Below, one piece after another: positions 44,361 to 52,580 of a stretch of DNA of 64,000 nt. The stretch spans positions 1-64,000 of the forward strand of contig NZ_BMQF01000022.1 of the NCBI RefSeq assembly GCF_014647975.1, in the 5' to 3' direction. This DNA is from Streptomyces fumigatiscleroticus (GTDB taxonomy: Bacteria > Actinomycetota > Actinomycetes > Streptomycetales > Streptomycetaceae). The stretch's first letter is position 1. Each line of letters opens with the position of its first letter. A model generated the notes under the pieces. It ran no database searches and had not been told where the DNA came from. It saw nothing but the letters and a program-made list of their open reading frames with translations. Both the position numbers and the translations under genes were made by a program.

Positions 44361-45328
44361 AGCGCCTGTCCGAGAGCGGAAACCCCGCCGCGGCGACCCG
44401 GCGGATGTGCGTGCGTCCCTTGTGCCGGACCCCCGCTTTCGCATGGGCTGTGGCAGGCACGGTGTTCCTCGCGGTCCAGATGTGGGTGCTCGGCCGCTGG
44501 CTCGCCGCCGCCGGCCCGACCCGCAAGATCACCAGCACCTACGAGATCTCCCGGACACGCTGCACCGTCCTGACCGTGTGCGAGTCGGCCGTCATCGCCG
44601 CAGTGGCCGTGCTCGCAGTGTGGATCATCCGTGACATGCGGCGAAAGGGACACGTCACCATCCACGCGGCGCTGTTCCTCGGCTACGGAACCGCCCACTG
44701 GATGGACCCGTTGCTGAACTACGGCGGGTGGGGGTTCGCCAACAACCGTTATGTGCATCACCTCGCCGGTTGGGGACCGTTCCTGCCGGGCTGGAGTGGA
44801 CCCGAGGTGTCCCCGCAGCCGCTCGTCTACGCGACCGGCCTGTTCTTTCCCCTGCTCATCGGCTGGGTATGGATCATCCTCGCCATCGCAGTGAAGATCT
44901 CTGAGCTGCGTCCCCACTGGGGACGGGCGCGTATCGCCGCGGCTGTGGTCGTGCCCGCCATGATGCTCGATGTCCTCGCCGAATCCCTGATCATCCGCAG
45001 CGGTGCCTACGCCTATGTCGGAGCGCCGCCGGAGCTGTCCCTGTTCGGCGGCCACTGGTATCAGATCCCCCTCACCCAGCTCATCCTGTGCCCGGTCGTC
45101 TTCGTCGTCCCCACGGTCGTGCTGATCATGCGCCCGCGCATGACCGGGCAGGAGGTGGCCGTCTTCGCCGGGACATCCCCGTCCGGCGGGATCCGGCACG
45201 GTGCGGTCCGGCTGCTGGCCGGCATCGGGTTCGCGCACGTAACGCTGCTGATCTGGCTGGTCGGTGTCGGCCTGTCCCTGCGGCATCAAGGCGTTCCTGC
45301 CGACACTCCCTCCTTCCTGCGCCTGTGA
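44357..45328 (+). CDS. AveC-family (spirocyclase-like) membrane protein
   Basis: A 323-residue integral membrane protein with about seven segments, matching the AveC family. AveC of avermectin biosynthesis performs spiroketal formation and dehydration and has about 337 residues. Conserved-looking features are GYGTAHWMDPLLNYGGWGF (near 110), SPQPLVYATG, and MLDVLAESLIIRSGAYAY (near 212). It starts with GTG overlapping the flavoprotein stop. As last gene of the operon it is a good candidate to cyclise the epoxide or ketone formed upstream. Confidence 0.82.
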   Translation: MKRLSESGNPAAATRRMCVRPLCRTPAFAWAVAGTVFLAVQMWVLGRWLAAAGPTRKITSTYEISRTRCTVLTVCESAVIAAVAVLAVWIIRDMRRKGHVTIHAALFLGYGTAHWMDPLLNYGGWGFANNRYVHHLAGWGPFLPGWSGPEVSPQPLVYATGLFFPLLIGWVWIILAIAVKISELRPHWGRARIAAAVVVPAMMLDVLAESLIIRSGAYAYVGAPPELSLFGGHWYQIPLTQLILCPVVFVVPTVVLIMRPRMTGQEVAVFAGTSPSGGIRHGAVRLLAGIGFAHVTLLIWLVGVGLSLRHQGVPADTPSFLRL

Positions 45329-45387
45329 ACCGGTGGCGGACACGGTTTCGTGGAGGCCTTCGCAGGCCTGCCTCATGCCTCGCAGCC

Positions 45388-45523
45388 ATCCACCCCGGTC
45401 CGCGCCGCGTCCTCGATCTGGTCGAATCCGGCCGGAGGGCCGCCGAGGCGACGAAGCTCCTCGACTTCAGCGAGCAGACCATCCACGTCCGGCGTCGCCG
45501 GCATCGATCGACACCGGGCGGAC
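45388..45523 (+). pseudogene. IS3-type transposase OrfA remnant
   Basis: About 45 codons resemble the helix-turn-helix of IS3/IS911 OrfA proteins (RRVLDLVESGRRAAEATKLL, then FSEQTIHVRRRRH; the family reads ISEQTIYNWRRQ). The leucine zipper and OrfB are absent. It lies 60 bases after the PKS operon and, with the IS5 remnant at 34.9-35.4 kb, brackets it. Confidence 0.7.
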
Positions 45524-45664
45524 GAACAGCAGTGGGAAACCCTGCGGGAACGCCCCCCGCCGGGCAGCGTGGAGTCCCGTTCCCGCTATGTGGTGCGGGC
45601 GCTGAGGAGAGCGCCGGCCGCCCGTGGCCCGAACGGTTGCGCCGTACGCACCGCCCGCCGGGGG

Positions 45665-46585
45665 TCAGTGCCGCGGCCCGACCGGAATGAGCCGGTAGGC
45701 GTCCCCGTGGGCGATGACACGGCCCGCTGTGGGGGCCGGGAAGTGAGTGCCCATCAGCAGGGTGCCGGTACCGGCGAGCGAGGCGAGCAGTGAGCGGCGG
45801 GTGGTTGCGGCCAGCCGCGGGTCGATGTCGACGCAACTGCCGATGGCGGGGTGCGCGAACTGCACGGGATGGTGCACACAGTCGCCGGTGATCACCGCCG
45901 TACCGTCGTCGCCGGGGCCCGTGCCCTCGCCGGTGACGCGGACGGCGACATGTCCCGGGGTATGGCCGGGGGTGGGCAGCAGCCGCACTCCTGGGACGAC
46001 CTCGGTGCCGTCGTCCGGGACATCGACGAGATCGAGCAGCCCCGCCTCCTCGACGGGATCGACGGAATCACGGAACATCTGCCGCCGCGGCTCGTCCATG
46101 TCGTACGCCGCCCAGAACTCGCGCTCGGCGCGGGAGACGAGATAGCGGGTGCGGGGGAAGGTGGGCACCCAGCGTCCGTTCTCCTCACGGGTGTTCCAGC
46201 CGACGTGGTCGGTGTGCAGATGGGTGAGGATCACCAGGTCGACGGTGTGCGGCGGGAAACCGGCGGCGGTCAGGCGGTCGAGATAGCCGGTGCGCAGATC
46301 GTGCCAGGCCGGGTTGGCGCGCTGTTTGCCGTCGCCGATGCCGGTGTCGACCAGGATGCGCAGCCCGCCGGCGGAGAACGCGAAGCTGTGGCTGTCGAGG
46401 CGCAGGACGCCGTCGCCGTCGGCGAAGTGGGGGTGCAGCCAGTCCTCGCCGGTGACCAGGTCCGGGGTGGCGGCCGGCAGCAGCCAGGGGCCGGTGGCGG
46501 GAGGCAGGGGCACTTCGTCGACGCGGTGGATGGTGGTGGTGCCGAGGGTCCAGGAGGGGACGGTGCGGGGGCTGTCCGTGGGCAT
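45665..46585 (-). CDS. MBL-fold metallo-hydrolase
   Basis: A 306-residue metallo-beta-lactamase-fold hydrolase. The dinuclear zinc motif is THLHTDHVGW (near 115); further ligands are in PTPGHTPGHVAV and TGDCVHHP. A substrate-binding region lies at about 135-180. It resembles the AttM/quorum-quenching lactonase-like group, but the substrate is unknown. It is divergent from the AtzG/amidase pair, and the shared promoter has an operator also found before the TetR gene at 48999. Confidence 0.88.
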   Translation of the reverse strand: MPTDSPRTVPSWTLGTTTIHRVDEVPLPPATGPWLLPAATPDLVTGEDWLHPHFADGDGVLRLDSHSFAFSAGGLRILVDTGIGDGKQRANPAWHDLRTGYLDRLTAAGFPPHTVDLVILTHLHTDHVGWNTREENGRWVPTFPRTRYLVSRAEREFWAAYDMDEPRRQMFRDSVDPVEEAGLLDLVDVPDDGTEVVPGVRLLPTPGHTPGHVAVRVTGEGTGPGDDGTAVITGDCVHHPVQFAHPAIGSCVDIDPRLAATTRRSLLASLAGTGTLLMGTHFPAPTAGRVIAHGDAYRLIPVGPRH

Positions 46586-46972
46586 GGTCGGTGAGGTCCT
46601 TCGTCGGTCGGTTGCCGAATCGGCTGGTTCGCGGAAGGGAGTGGTCAGCGGGGGCGGCTCGACGGCCGTCGTCGGCCGCGTACGGCGGAGGCGGCGGCGT
46701 GGGCCGGGCGCAGCGCGCCCCGCGACACCGCGCCGAAGGCGGCGCCCGCCGGCGCCGCGCCGCCGCACGGGCGGGCGCGCCGGACGCGGCCGGAGGTGCG
46801 CACCGGGGGCCGGGCGCGTCGGCGCCCGGTGAGGCGCTGGACATGGGGCTCCTTCCGGCGACGGCCAGCAGCTGGACAGCCATCGGCTAAAAGCAACACG
46901 TTTGCTTTAAGGCACCGTAGGTCCTATCGTCGCCTAACGCAAACTGTTAGCTTTTACATCGGGAGAACACCC
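46586..46972. promoter_or_regulatory. Divergent promoter region of the hydrolase and amidase genes
   Basis: No gene is seen in these 387 bases. The operator at 46890-46908 and a second repeat at 46934-46950 (CTAAC-N7-GTTAG) lie in the A+T-rich last 90 bases, close to the amidase operon start. Confidence 0.5.
46890..46908. promoter_or_regulatory. TetR operator, copy 1
   Basis: AAAGCAA-CACGT-TTGCTTT is a perfect palindrome with 7-bp arms. The run GCAA-N5-TTGCTTTAAGG is repeated exactly before the TetR gene at 48972. I infer control by that TetR. Confidence 0.7.
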
Positions 46973-47218
46973 GTGTCATCAGCCCCCTTCACCCTCACTC
47001 CGGCCGCCGATGCGGCAGGCGGACTCACCGCGCCCGAGGCCGCCCGCTGGGCCGCCCGCTGCGGCCTGCCGCTGGCCGCCGAGCGCCACGCCCCGGTCGC
47101 GGCCACCGCCCAGTACATCCACTCCGTCGTCTCGGTCCTGCGCGAGCTGGACTTCGGCGACATCCCGCCCGCGGCGGCCTACCGGGCCGGGGAGGAGCAG
47201 CACCGTGCAGCCGTATGA
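46973..47218 (+). CDS. AtzG-like small amidase partner
   Basis: An 81-residue protein starting with GTG after GGGAGAAC. Its helical end (YIHSVVSVLRELDFGDIPPA) resembles AtzG/DUF4089 proteins, small subunits that pair with amidases in GatCA-like complexes. Its stop overlaps the amidase start by 14 bases, as expected for a complex. The assignment rests on size, context and motif. Confidence 0.7.
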   Translation: MSSAPFTLTPAADAAGGLTAPEAARWAARCGLPLAAERHAPVAATAQYIHSVVSVLRELDFGDIPPAAAYRAGEEQHRAAV

Positions 47219-48647
47219 GATGACCCTGACCGCCGCCGCCGACGCGATACGACAGCGGCGGCTGTCCCCCGTCGAACTGGTGGACTCGGTCCTGGCCCGC
47301 ATCGAGCGGGTGGAGCCGCGCCTCGGGGCGTTCGTGACGGTGACCGCACAGCGGGCGCGGCGCGCGGCGCGCGAGGCCGAGCGGGAGATCGCCGCCGGGC
47401 ACCACCGGGGTCCGCTGCACGGCATCCCCATGGGCCTCAAGGACCTCATCGACGTCGCGGGCGAGGCGACCACCGCCAGCTCCGCCGTCCGGGCCGGTCA
47501 TCTGGCCGGGGCCGACAGTACGGTCCACGCCCGCCTGGCGGCGGCCGGCGCGGTGCTGACCGGCAAGACCCACACCCACGAGTTCGCCTACGGGCTGACC
47601 ACCCCCCAGACGCGCAACGCCTGGCACCCGAGCCGGGTCGCCGGAGGCTCCAGTGGCGGATCGGCCGTGGCCGTGGCCGCCGGGGCGGCGACCTTCGCGC
47701 TGGGCACCGACACCGGCGGCTCGATCCGGGTGCCCGCGGCGCTGAACGGCGTCGTCGGGCTGAAGCCGACGTACGGCCTGGTCCCCCGGCACGGGGTGAC
47801 GTCGCTGTCCTGGTCGCTGGACCACGTCGGCCCGCTCACCCGCCGGGTGCGGGACGCGGCACTGGTGCTGGCGGTCCTGGCGGGCCCCGATCCGCGCGAC
47901 CCGGCATCTCTGCCCGGCGCCTACAGCACCGGACCGGCGCAGTGGGCGGAAGCGAAGTCGGAGTCGGAGCCGGATCTGACGGGGGTGCGGGTCGGCGTGC
48001 CGCGCACCTACTACTTCGACCGCGTCGATCCGGAGGTGGAGGCCGCGGTGCGGCGGGCCATCGGTCGGCTGGAGGAGCTCGGCGCGGTGACCACCGAGGT
48101 CGACATCCCGATGACCCGGTACATCCAGGCGACCCAGTGGGGGCTGATGGTTCCCGAGGCCACCGCCTACCACGAGCGGACCCTGCGGGCCGTACCCGAT
48201 CTGTACCAGGCGGACGTGCGCGTCCTGCTGGAGGCCGGCGAGCTGATGCCCGCCGGGGACTACCTGCGCGCCCAGCGGGCCCGCACGCTCATGCGCCGGG
48301 AGTGGTCCCGGATGCTGGCGGACGTCGACGTCGTCGCCGCGCCCGCGGTGCCGGTCACGGCGGTACCGGCCGGGCAGGAGACGGTCACCTGGGCCGACGG
48401 CACCGTCGAGAGCGTCTCCGACGCCTATGTACGCCTGTCCGCCCCGGCCAACATCACCGGCGTCCCCGCCCTTTCCCTGCCCGTCGGCCACGACCGCGCC
48501 GGAATGCCCATCGGCATGCAACTGCTCGGCCGCCCCCTCGGTGAGGCCGTGGTGCTGCGGGTGGGCGACGCCTACGAGCGGTCGCAGCCGGTACGTACGC
48601 CGGTGTCGCCGGTGGACGCGACGGCACAGGCGGCGCCGGCGGCCTGA
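47205..48647 (+). CDS. Amidase (amidase-signature family)
   Basis: A 480-residue amidase with the Ser-cisSer-Lys triad: K79 in GLKDLID, and the two serines in GGSSGGSAVAV and GTDTGGSIRVP. It hydrolyses an amide to acid and ammonia. The GTG start at 47205 follows GGAGGAG by seven bases. It belongs with GatA/AtzE-type enzymes and has its small partner immediately upstream. Regulation is probably by the TetR downstream. The substrate is unknown. Confidence 0.92.
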   Translation: MQPYEMTLTAAADAIRQRRLSPVELVDSVLARIERVEPRLGAFVTVTAQRARRAAREAEREIAAGHHRGPLHGIPMGLKDLIDVAGEATTASSAVRAGHLAGADSTVHARLAAAGAVLTGKTHTHEFAYGLTTPQTRNAWHPSRVAGGSSGGSAVAVAAGAATFALGTDTGGSIRVPAALNGVVGLKPTYGLVPRHGVTSLSWSLDHVGPLTRRVRDAALVLAVLAGPDPRDPASLPGAYSTGPAQWAEAKSESEPDLTGVRVGVPRTYYFDRVDPEVEAAVRRAIGRLEELGAVTTEVDIPMTRYIQATQWGLMVPEATAYHERTLRAVPDLYQADVRVLLEAGELMPAGDYLRAQRARTLMRREWSRMLADVDVVAAPAVPVTAVPAGQETVTWADGTVESVSDAYVRLSAPANITGVPALSLPVGHDRAGMPIGMQLLGRPLGEAVVLRVGDAYERSQPVRTPVSPVDATAQAAPAA

Positions 48648-48998
48648 CGGTGCGCACTCGGCCCGCCGTCAGCGGCTCCGCCGGTGCCCGGGCGCACCCG
48701 TCGGACATCCGTTCGCCCCGCTCCCTGCGCTCGGCGCCGGCGGTGCGCGCGTCGCCCGCCGTGCCGGTACGGAACCAGGCCCGCGAAGGCGGCCGGCGCC
48801 ATCGACGTCCCGCCCTCGCCCGCGTGCACGAGGTGGCGCCGCCTCGTGAGAGTGTCGGTGATCGCATTCCCGTCCGCGGTGAGGTAGCTGGTGACGGCGG
48901 GCTCGCGGGCGGAGCCGGCGGCACGGTCGGACTTCCCGGTCGGCGCGGCGGTGAGTTCCACCCGCCTAGACGCAACGCCTTTGCTTTAAGGTGGTGGC
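48648..48998. promoter_or_regulatory. Gap between amidase and TetR gene
   Basis: A leftward open frame covers most of this stretch (GTG near 48961; AVTSYLTADGNAITDTL) but runs into the amidase and matches nothing I know. I read the region as non-coding or decayed, with the TetR promoter and operator at its right end. Confidence 0.4.
48972..48984. promoter_or_regulatory. TetR operator, copy 2
   Basis: GCAA-CGCCT-TTGC, followed by TTTAAGG, lies 15 bases before the TetR start codon. It matches the 46890 site outside the spacer, which suggests autoregulation. Confidence 0.65.
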
Positions 48999-49628
48999 AT
49001 GAGCCGTAAGCCGATGGTGCGTCCCGGGGGGCGCAGCGCCCGGGTCCAGCAGTCGGTGCACACCGCCGTCCGTGAGCTGATGGCGGAAGTGGGCCGCGAC
49101 GCGCTCACCGTGCCCCTGGTCGCCGCCCGCGCCGGTGTCACACCGTCCACCGTCTACCGCCGCTGGGGCGACCTCCAGGAGCTGCTGTCCGACGTCGCGG
49201 TGGAACGGCTGCGTCCCGAGACGGCGCCGGCCGACCTCGGCGCCCTCGCCGAGGACCTGACGGCCTGGGCCGAACAGTTCCTGGACGAGATGTCCTCTCC
49301 CCCCGGCCGCGCCTACATCCGCGACGCCCTGCTCGGCGACCCCGACGGCACCAACGCCGGCCAGTGCTCGGCGTACGCCGCCGAGCAGATCGGCGTCATC
49401 CTCGGCCGGGCCGCCGCCCGGGGCGAGGACGCGCCCGGCGTCGAGACGGTCATGGACCGTGTCGTCGCGCCGATGATGTACCGGATCCTCTTCCGCCCGG
49501 AACCACTGGACGCGGCGTACGCGCACGGCCTGGTCAGCGGCCTGCTGGGCGGGACGGCCGCCGAGGGCTCCCGCGCGCGTGAACCGCGGGCCCGCGTGGG
49601 CCACGTGACCCGCGTGAAGCAGCGTTGA
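48999..49628 (+). CDS. TetR-family repressor of the amidase/hydrolase locus
   Basis: A 209-residue TetR protein. The helix-turn-helix is at about 20-62 (LTVPLVAARAGVTPSTVYRRW). The C-terminal domain (about 80-190) is of the ligand-binding type. Its promoter carries an operator that matches the one in the divergent hydrolase/amidase promoter 2 kb upstream, so it probably represses that pair and itself. Confidence 0.9.
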   Translation: MSRKPMVRPGGRSARVQQSVHTAVRELMAEVGRDALTVPLVAARAGVTPSTVYRRWGDLQELLSDVAVERLRPETAPADLGALAEDLTAWAEQFLDEMSSPPGRAYIRDALLGDPDGTNAGQCSAYAAEQIGVILGRAAARGEDAPGVETVMDRVVAPMMYRILFRPEPLDAAYAHGLVSGLLGGTAAEGSRAREPRARVGHVTRVKQR

Positions 49629-49963
49629 CCGCCGGACCGCGGTGACAGCTGCCGGCCCCGGCTCCCGTGGGGCTCGCCCCTGCCTCGTGCGGGGCGCGGA
49701 CCGCCGTGCACTGGTGACTGCCGCGGCGGCACTCGTTTTCGTTCCCCCAGGACCGGGTCCGACGCGGACGGCCGGGCATCCAGTGGGCCGCCTGACGAGT
49801 GTTCAGGCCCTCGATTCGATCCGGGAGGTCATGCCGGCGCCCGTCCCGCGCCGCCCCGCCTCGCTCGTCCGCTGGGCGCGTACGACCAGAGGCGGACTGC
49901 CGGCGACTGCCGGCGCACACCACGACCGTCGTTCAGCATGACGTGGCGTACGAATCGCCGCGT
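49629..49963. other. Gap with no identifiable gene
   Basis: These 335 bases between the TetR gene and the VOC gene tail show no convincing ORF, repeat or hairpin. Confidence 0.45.
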
Positions 49964-50401
49964 TCAGCCGGCCGGTGGGGGCTCTTCGCCGAAGACCCAG
50001 GGCGCCAGGACGACCGGCCAGCCGTCCGGGTCCTCGAAGAGGACGGCGCCGTGTTTCGGCCAGTAGGGGTTTGCGGCGGGGACCGGGCTGTGCCCGTGCT
50101 CGGCGAGCCGTCGGGCGGCGACCGCGACGGCTTCGGGGCCGCGGAGACAGAGCACCAGCTGGTTCTCCGGGTGTGGCTCGGGGATGCCGGGTGGGTCACC
50201 ATGCTGCAAGAGCTCCATGTGCACCGGGGTGCCCGGCAGCCCAAGGACAATGCCGTCGTATCCGTCATGGCCACGCCATTGGGCGAGTACCGGCAGGCCG
50301 AGGACATCACGGTAGAAGACCAGAACATCGTCGTAATGCGCGGTAGGCCGGGCGAAGCGGACCGCGCCTACGTCGAGGTGACCGGGCCATGAATGGGACA
50401 T
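49964..50401 (-). CDS. VOC-superfamily (glyoxalase-like) protein
   Basis: A 145-residue vicinal-oxygen-chelate protein with two beta-alpha-beta-beta-beta units (HLDVGAVRFARPTAHYDDV and LVLCLRGPEAVAVAARRL). Possible metal ligands are the His near residue 9 and Glu in HMELLQ. It could be a bleomycin-resistance-type binder or a lyase. I prefer the ATG at 50401 over a GTG eight codons earlier because homology starts there; neither has a strong ribosome site. Confidence 0.82.
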   Translation of the reverse strand: MSHSWPGHLDVGAVRFARPTAHYDDVLVFYRDVLGLPVLAQWRGHDGYDGIVLGLPGTPVHMELLQHGDPPGIPEPHPENQLVLCLRGPEAVAVAARRLAEHGHSPVPAANPYWPKHGAVLFEDPDGWPVVLAPWVFGEEPPPAG

Positions 50402-50946
50402 AGGGCGATGCTGGCACGCGCCCACCAGGGAGCGGATCGGGCTTTCGTCCTACGACTGGGAAGCCGGCGACGCCCTGCGGAGCCGTCGGCAGAGTGCCGG
50501 ATCGGACGCCAGTGGAGGCGGCCACCTCGCGGCGTCGTCCCGGCCGCCGATGTCCGCGCCGGGGCCGAGCGGTACCTCGATGCAGGCTTGCACCTGTTCG
50601 GCGTCCACATCGGCATCCTCGGCCATCCGAGATCGGAGATCGCCGTGCCAACACGCTGTCCAAGTCTGTCGGTGCCTCACCGAGCTCGGTACTCGTTACG
50701 GGCCGGCAGCGGCCGGAGCGGCACGAGCTGCTTCAGCGGCGCGGCGGTCACGAGCCCGGAGCAGTCGCGGACCGCGAAGCCGCGTTGCTTCCGCCCCGCG
50801 CGAACCGCATCCCATCGGCCTGCCCAGAGATCACCACGCGCAGAAGAGATCAGTGACTGCGCAGCTCAGCGAGGTCCGGGACGATCTGGCCGGCGCTCGG
50901 CGCGGAGCGTACGTTGGGGTCCGGACTCCCGTGTGCCGTTCCCCTG
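50402..50946. other. Gap with no identifiable gene
   Basis: Five hundred and forty-five bases between the VOC gene and the sigma-factor remnant. Open frames exist on both strands but none carries a known motif with a ribosome site. Confidence 0.4.
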
Positions 50947-51121
50947 TCAGCGCCCGAAGTGGGCCAGCTTGGCCCGCATGTGCAGTACGGCCTCGGTGTG
51001 GAGCTGACTCACCCGGCTCTCGGTCACCCCCAGTACGCCGCCGATCTCGGCGAGCGTCAGCCCCTCGTGGTAGTACAGCGTGACGACGGTCTTCCCTCTC
51101 GATCGCGTCGATCAGGCGGCC
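50947..51121 (-). pseudogene. WhiG/FliA-type sigma factor, region-4 remnant
   Basis: About 50 codons encode sigma region 4.2 of the WhiG/FliA group (KTVVTLYYHEGLTLAEIGG, VLGVTESRVSQLHTEAVL, ending RAKLAHFGR and a stop). The preceding LIDAIERE is in another frame, so a shift lies near 51095. Regions 1-3 are absent. WhiG-type sigma factors control sporulation or motility genes; this copy is dead. Confidence 0.78.
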
Positions 51122-51456
51122 GCACACTGCCACGTGCACCCGCGGGTGTGAACCATCACGAGCGAGGCCGCGAACCGCCCGAACACGAGGCCTACCTCCA
51201 CCAGCCCGCCAGGAGGGCCGACGCTCCCGCCACCGCTGACACCGGGCCGAAGCCGTCGGGATCTCTCCGAGGTCCTCGAACGGCACTGCCTCCTGCACCG
51301 GGGGACACTGAGTGCGAAGGTCCACCACGGCATGAGGGATCCCGGCCGTCCCCGGGATCCTCCTGGGTTTTGGAGTGGCGACCGTTGTCGCTGGGCGCCT
51401 AGTCTCTCACCGGAACGATCTCTCAAGAGCCGTGCGACCGAGCCGGAGGCGGTGCC
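51122..51456. other. Gap upstream of an alpha/beta hydrolase gene
   Basis: No gene is recognisable. The segment may include decayed upstream parts of the sigma-factor gene, but I could not align it with regions 2-3. The promoter of the hydrolase gene should lie near its right end. Confidence 0.35.
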
Positions 51457-52299
51457 ATGCCCGAGATCGAGCTGAGCGCGGGGACGATCGAGTACGAGGA
51501 CACGGGCGGTGACGGCCCCGTCGTGGTCCTGGCCCACGGTCTCGGCTTCGACGCGTCGGTCTGGAGCGAGGTCGTCTCCGGCCTCCGGCCCGACTTCCGG
51601 GTTCTGGTCCCCGTACTGCCGATCGGCAGCCACCGGCGTCCGATGCGGCCGGACGCCGACCTGTCCGCGCAGGGCATCGCGGCGCTTCTGGCCGAGTTCA
51701 TGGACCGCCTGGACCTGCGCGATGTCACCCTCGTCCAGAATGACACCGGCACGGCTCAACTCCTCGTCGGCGTACGGGACGAGCGCATCGCCCGGCTCGT
51801 CCTCACCTCCTGCGAGGCGCTGGACAACTACCCACCGGGCATCCAGGGCAGAACACTTCACCGAGCCAGCAGGATCCCCGGCGGCCTCTTCCTTCTCCTT
51901 CAGTCCTTCCGCTTCCCGGCCCTGGCACGCATGCAGACGTCACTCGGCGGTATGGCGAAGAAGCGGCTCCCGAAGGAACTGATCGCCCGCTGGTACGGCC
52001 CGCTGCTGAGGAGCCGCGAGATACGGCGCGACTTCGCCAAGTTCTGCCGCAGCGCGGACCCGGACTGCTATCTGAAGGCCGCCGCGAACCTGCCTTCCTT
52101 CACTCGTCCCGCGCTGGTCGCCTGGGGCGCCGAGGACCGCATGATGCCGCCCGCCACGGGGCGCCGCCTGGCGGAACTGCTGCCGAACGCGCGCTATGTG
52201 GAGATACCCGACGCCCGCACCCTCGTCCCCTTCGACAACCCGGCCGGCCTCACCGCGGAGCTCCGCCGTTTCATCAAGGAGAACCCGCTGCCGGGGTAA
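51457..52299 (+). CDS. Alpha/beta hydrolase with Asp nucleophile elbow and no obvious catalytic His
   Basis: A 280-residue alpha/beta hydrolase. The oxyanion motif is AHGLGFDASVW. The elbow reads VQNDTGTAQ, with Asp in place of Ser, as in dehalogenase-like members. The acid is in WGAEDRMMPP. At the position of the catalytic His the sequence reads DARTLVPFD, where related enzymes have GH or SH before the hydrophobic-Pro. It may be inactive or use another base. It stands alone. Confidence 0.82.
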   Translation: MPEIELSAGTIEYEDTGGDGPVVVLAHGLGFDASVWSEVVSGLRPDFRVLVPVLPIGSHRRPMRPDADLSAQGIAALLAEFMDRLDLRDVTLVQNDTGTAQLLVGVRDERIARLVLTSCEALDNYPPGIQGRTLHRASRIPGGLFLLLQSFRFPALARMQTSLGGMAKKRLPKELIARWYGPLLRSREIRRDFAKFCRSADPDCYLKAAANLPSFTRPALVAWGAEDRMMPPATGRRLAELLPNARYVEIPDARTLVPFDNPAGLTAELRRFIKENPLPG

Positions 52300-52580
52300 C
52301 ACCCGCTGCCAAGGTGCTGACATCCCTCAAGTGGCCCGAGGGCCGGCCGGTGAGGGTGGTGGGCGGAGAGGGAGCCGGGCTGCCGTGCCGGGAACGGCAC
52401 CGTTCGCCGCCGAGTTCCGCGGCCACCTCGACCGGCTCGCCGAGGACCTCGCTCTCGACGCCCCGCTGCGCACCGGCGACCTGCGTACGGCCTTCGACCG
52501 CATCGCGAGCAACGGCCGCCTCACCCAGCTCCCCGCTCGCCCGGACATGAGAAGCGGACGACCGGAGGCCGAAGGACCGG
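52300..52580. other. Short gap with a protein-like scrap
   Basis: A + frame reads APFAAEFRGHLDRLAEDLAL then LRTAFDRIASNGRLTQLP. It is helical and plausible as coding sequence, but has no start or family that I recognise. It is probably a gene remnant. Confidence 0.35.

Noticed and set aside
47025..48521. 498-codon leftward frame across the amidase
   Set aside because: Antisense shadow of the amidase. The complementary strand carries the full Ser-Ser-Lys signature.
48572..48961. Leftward 129-codon ORF between amidase and TetR
   Set aside because: It overlaps the amidase 3' end and has no family match. A few protein-like residues near its start are not enough to call a gene.
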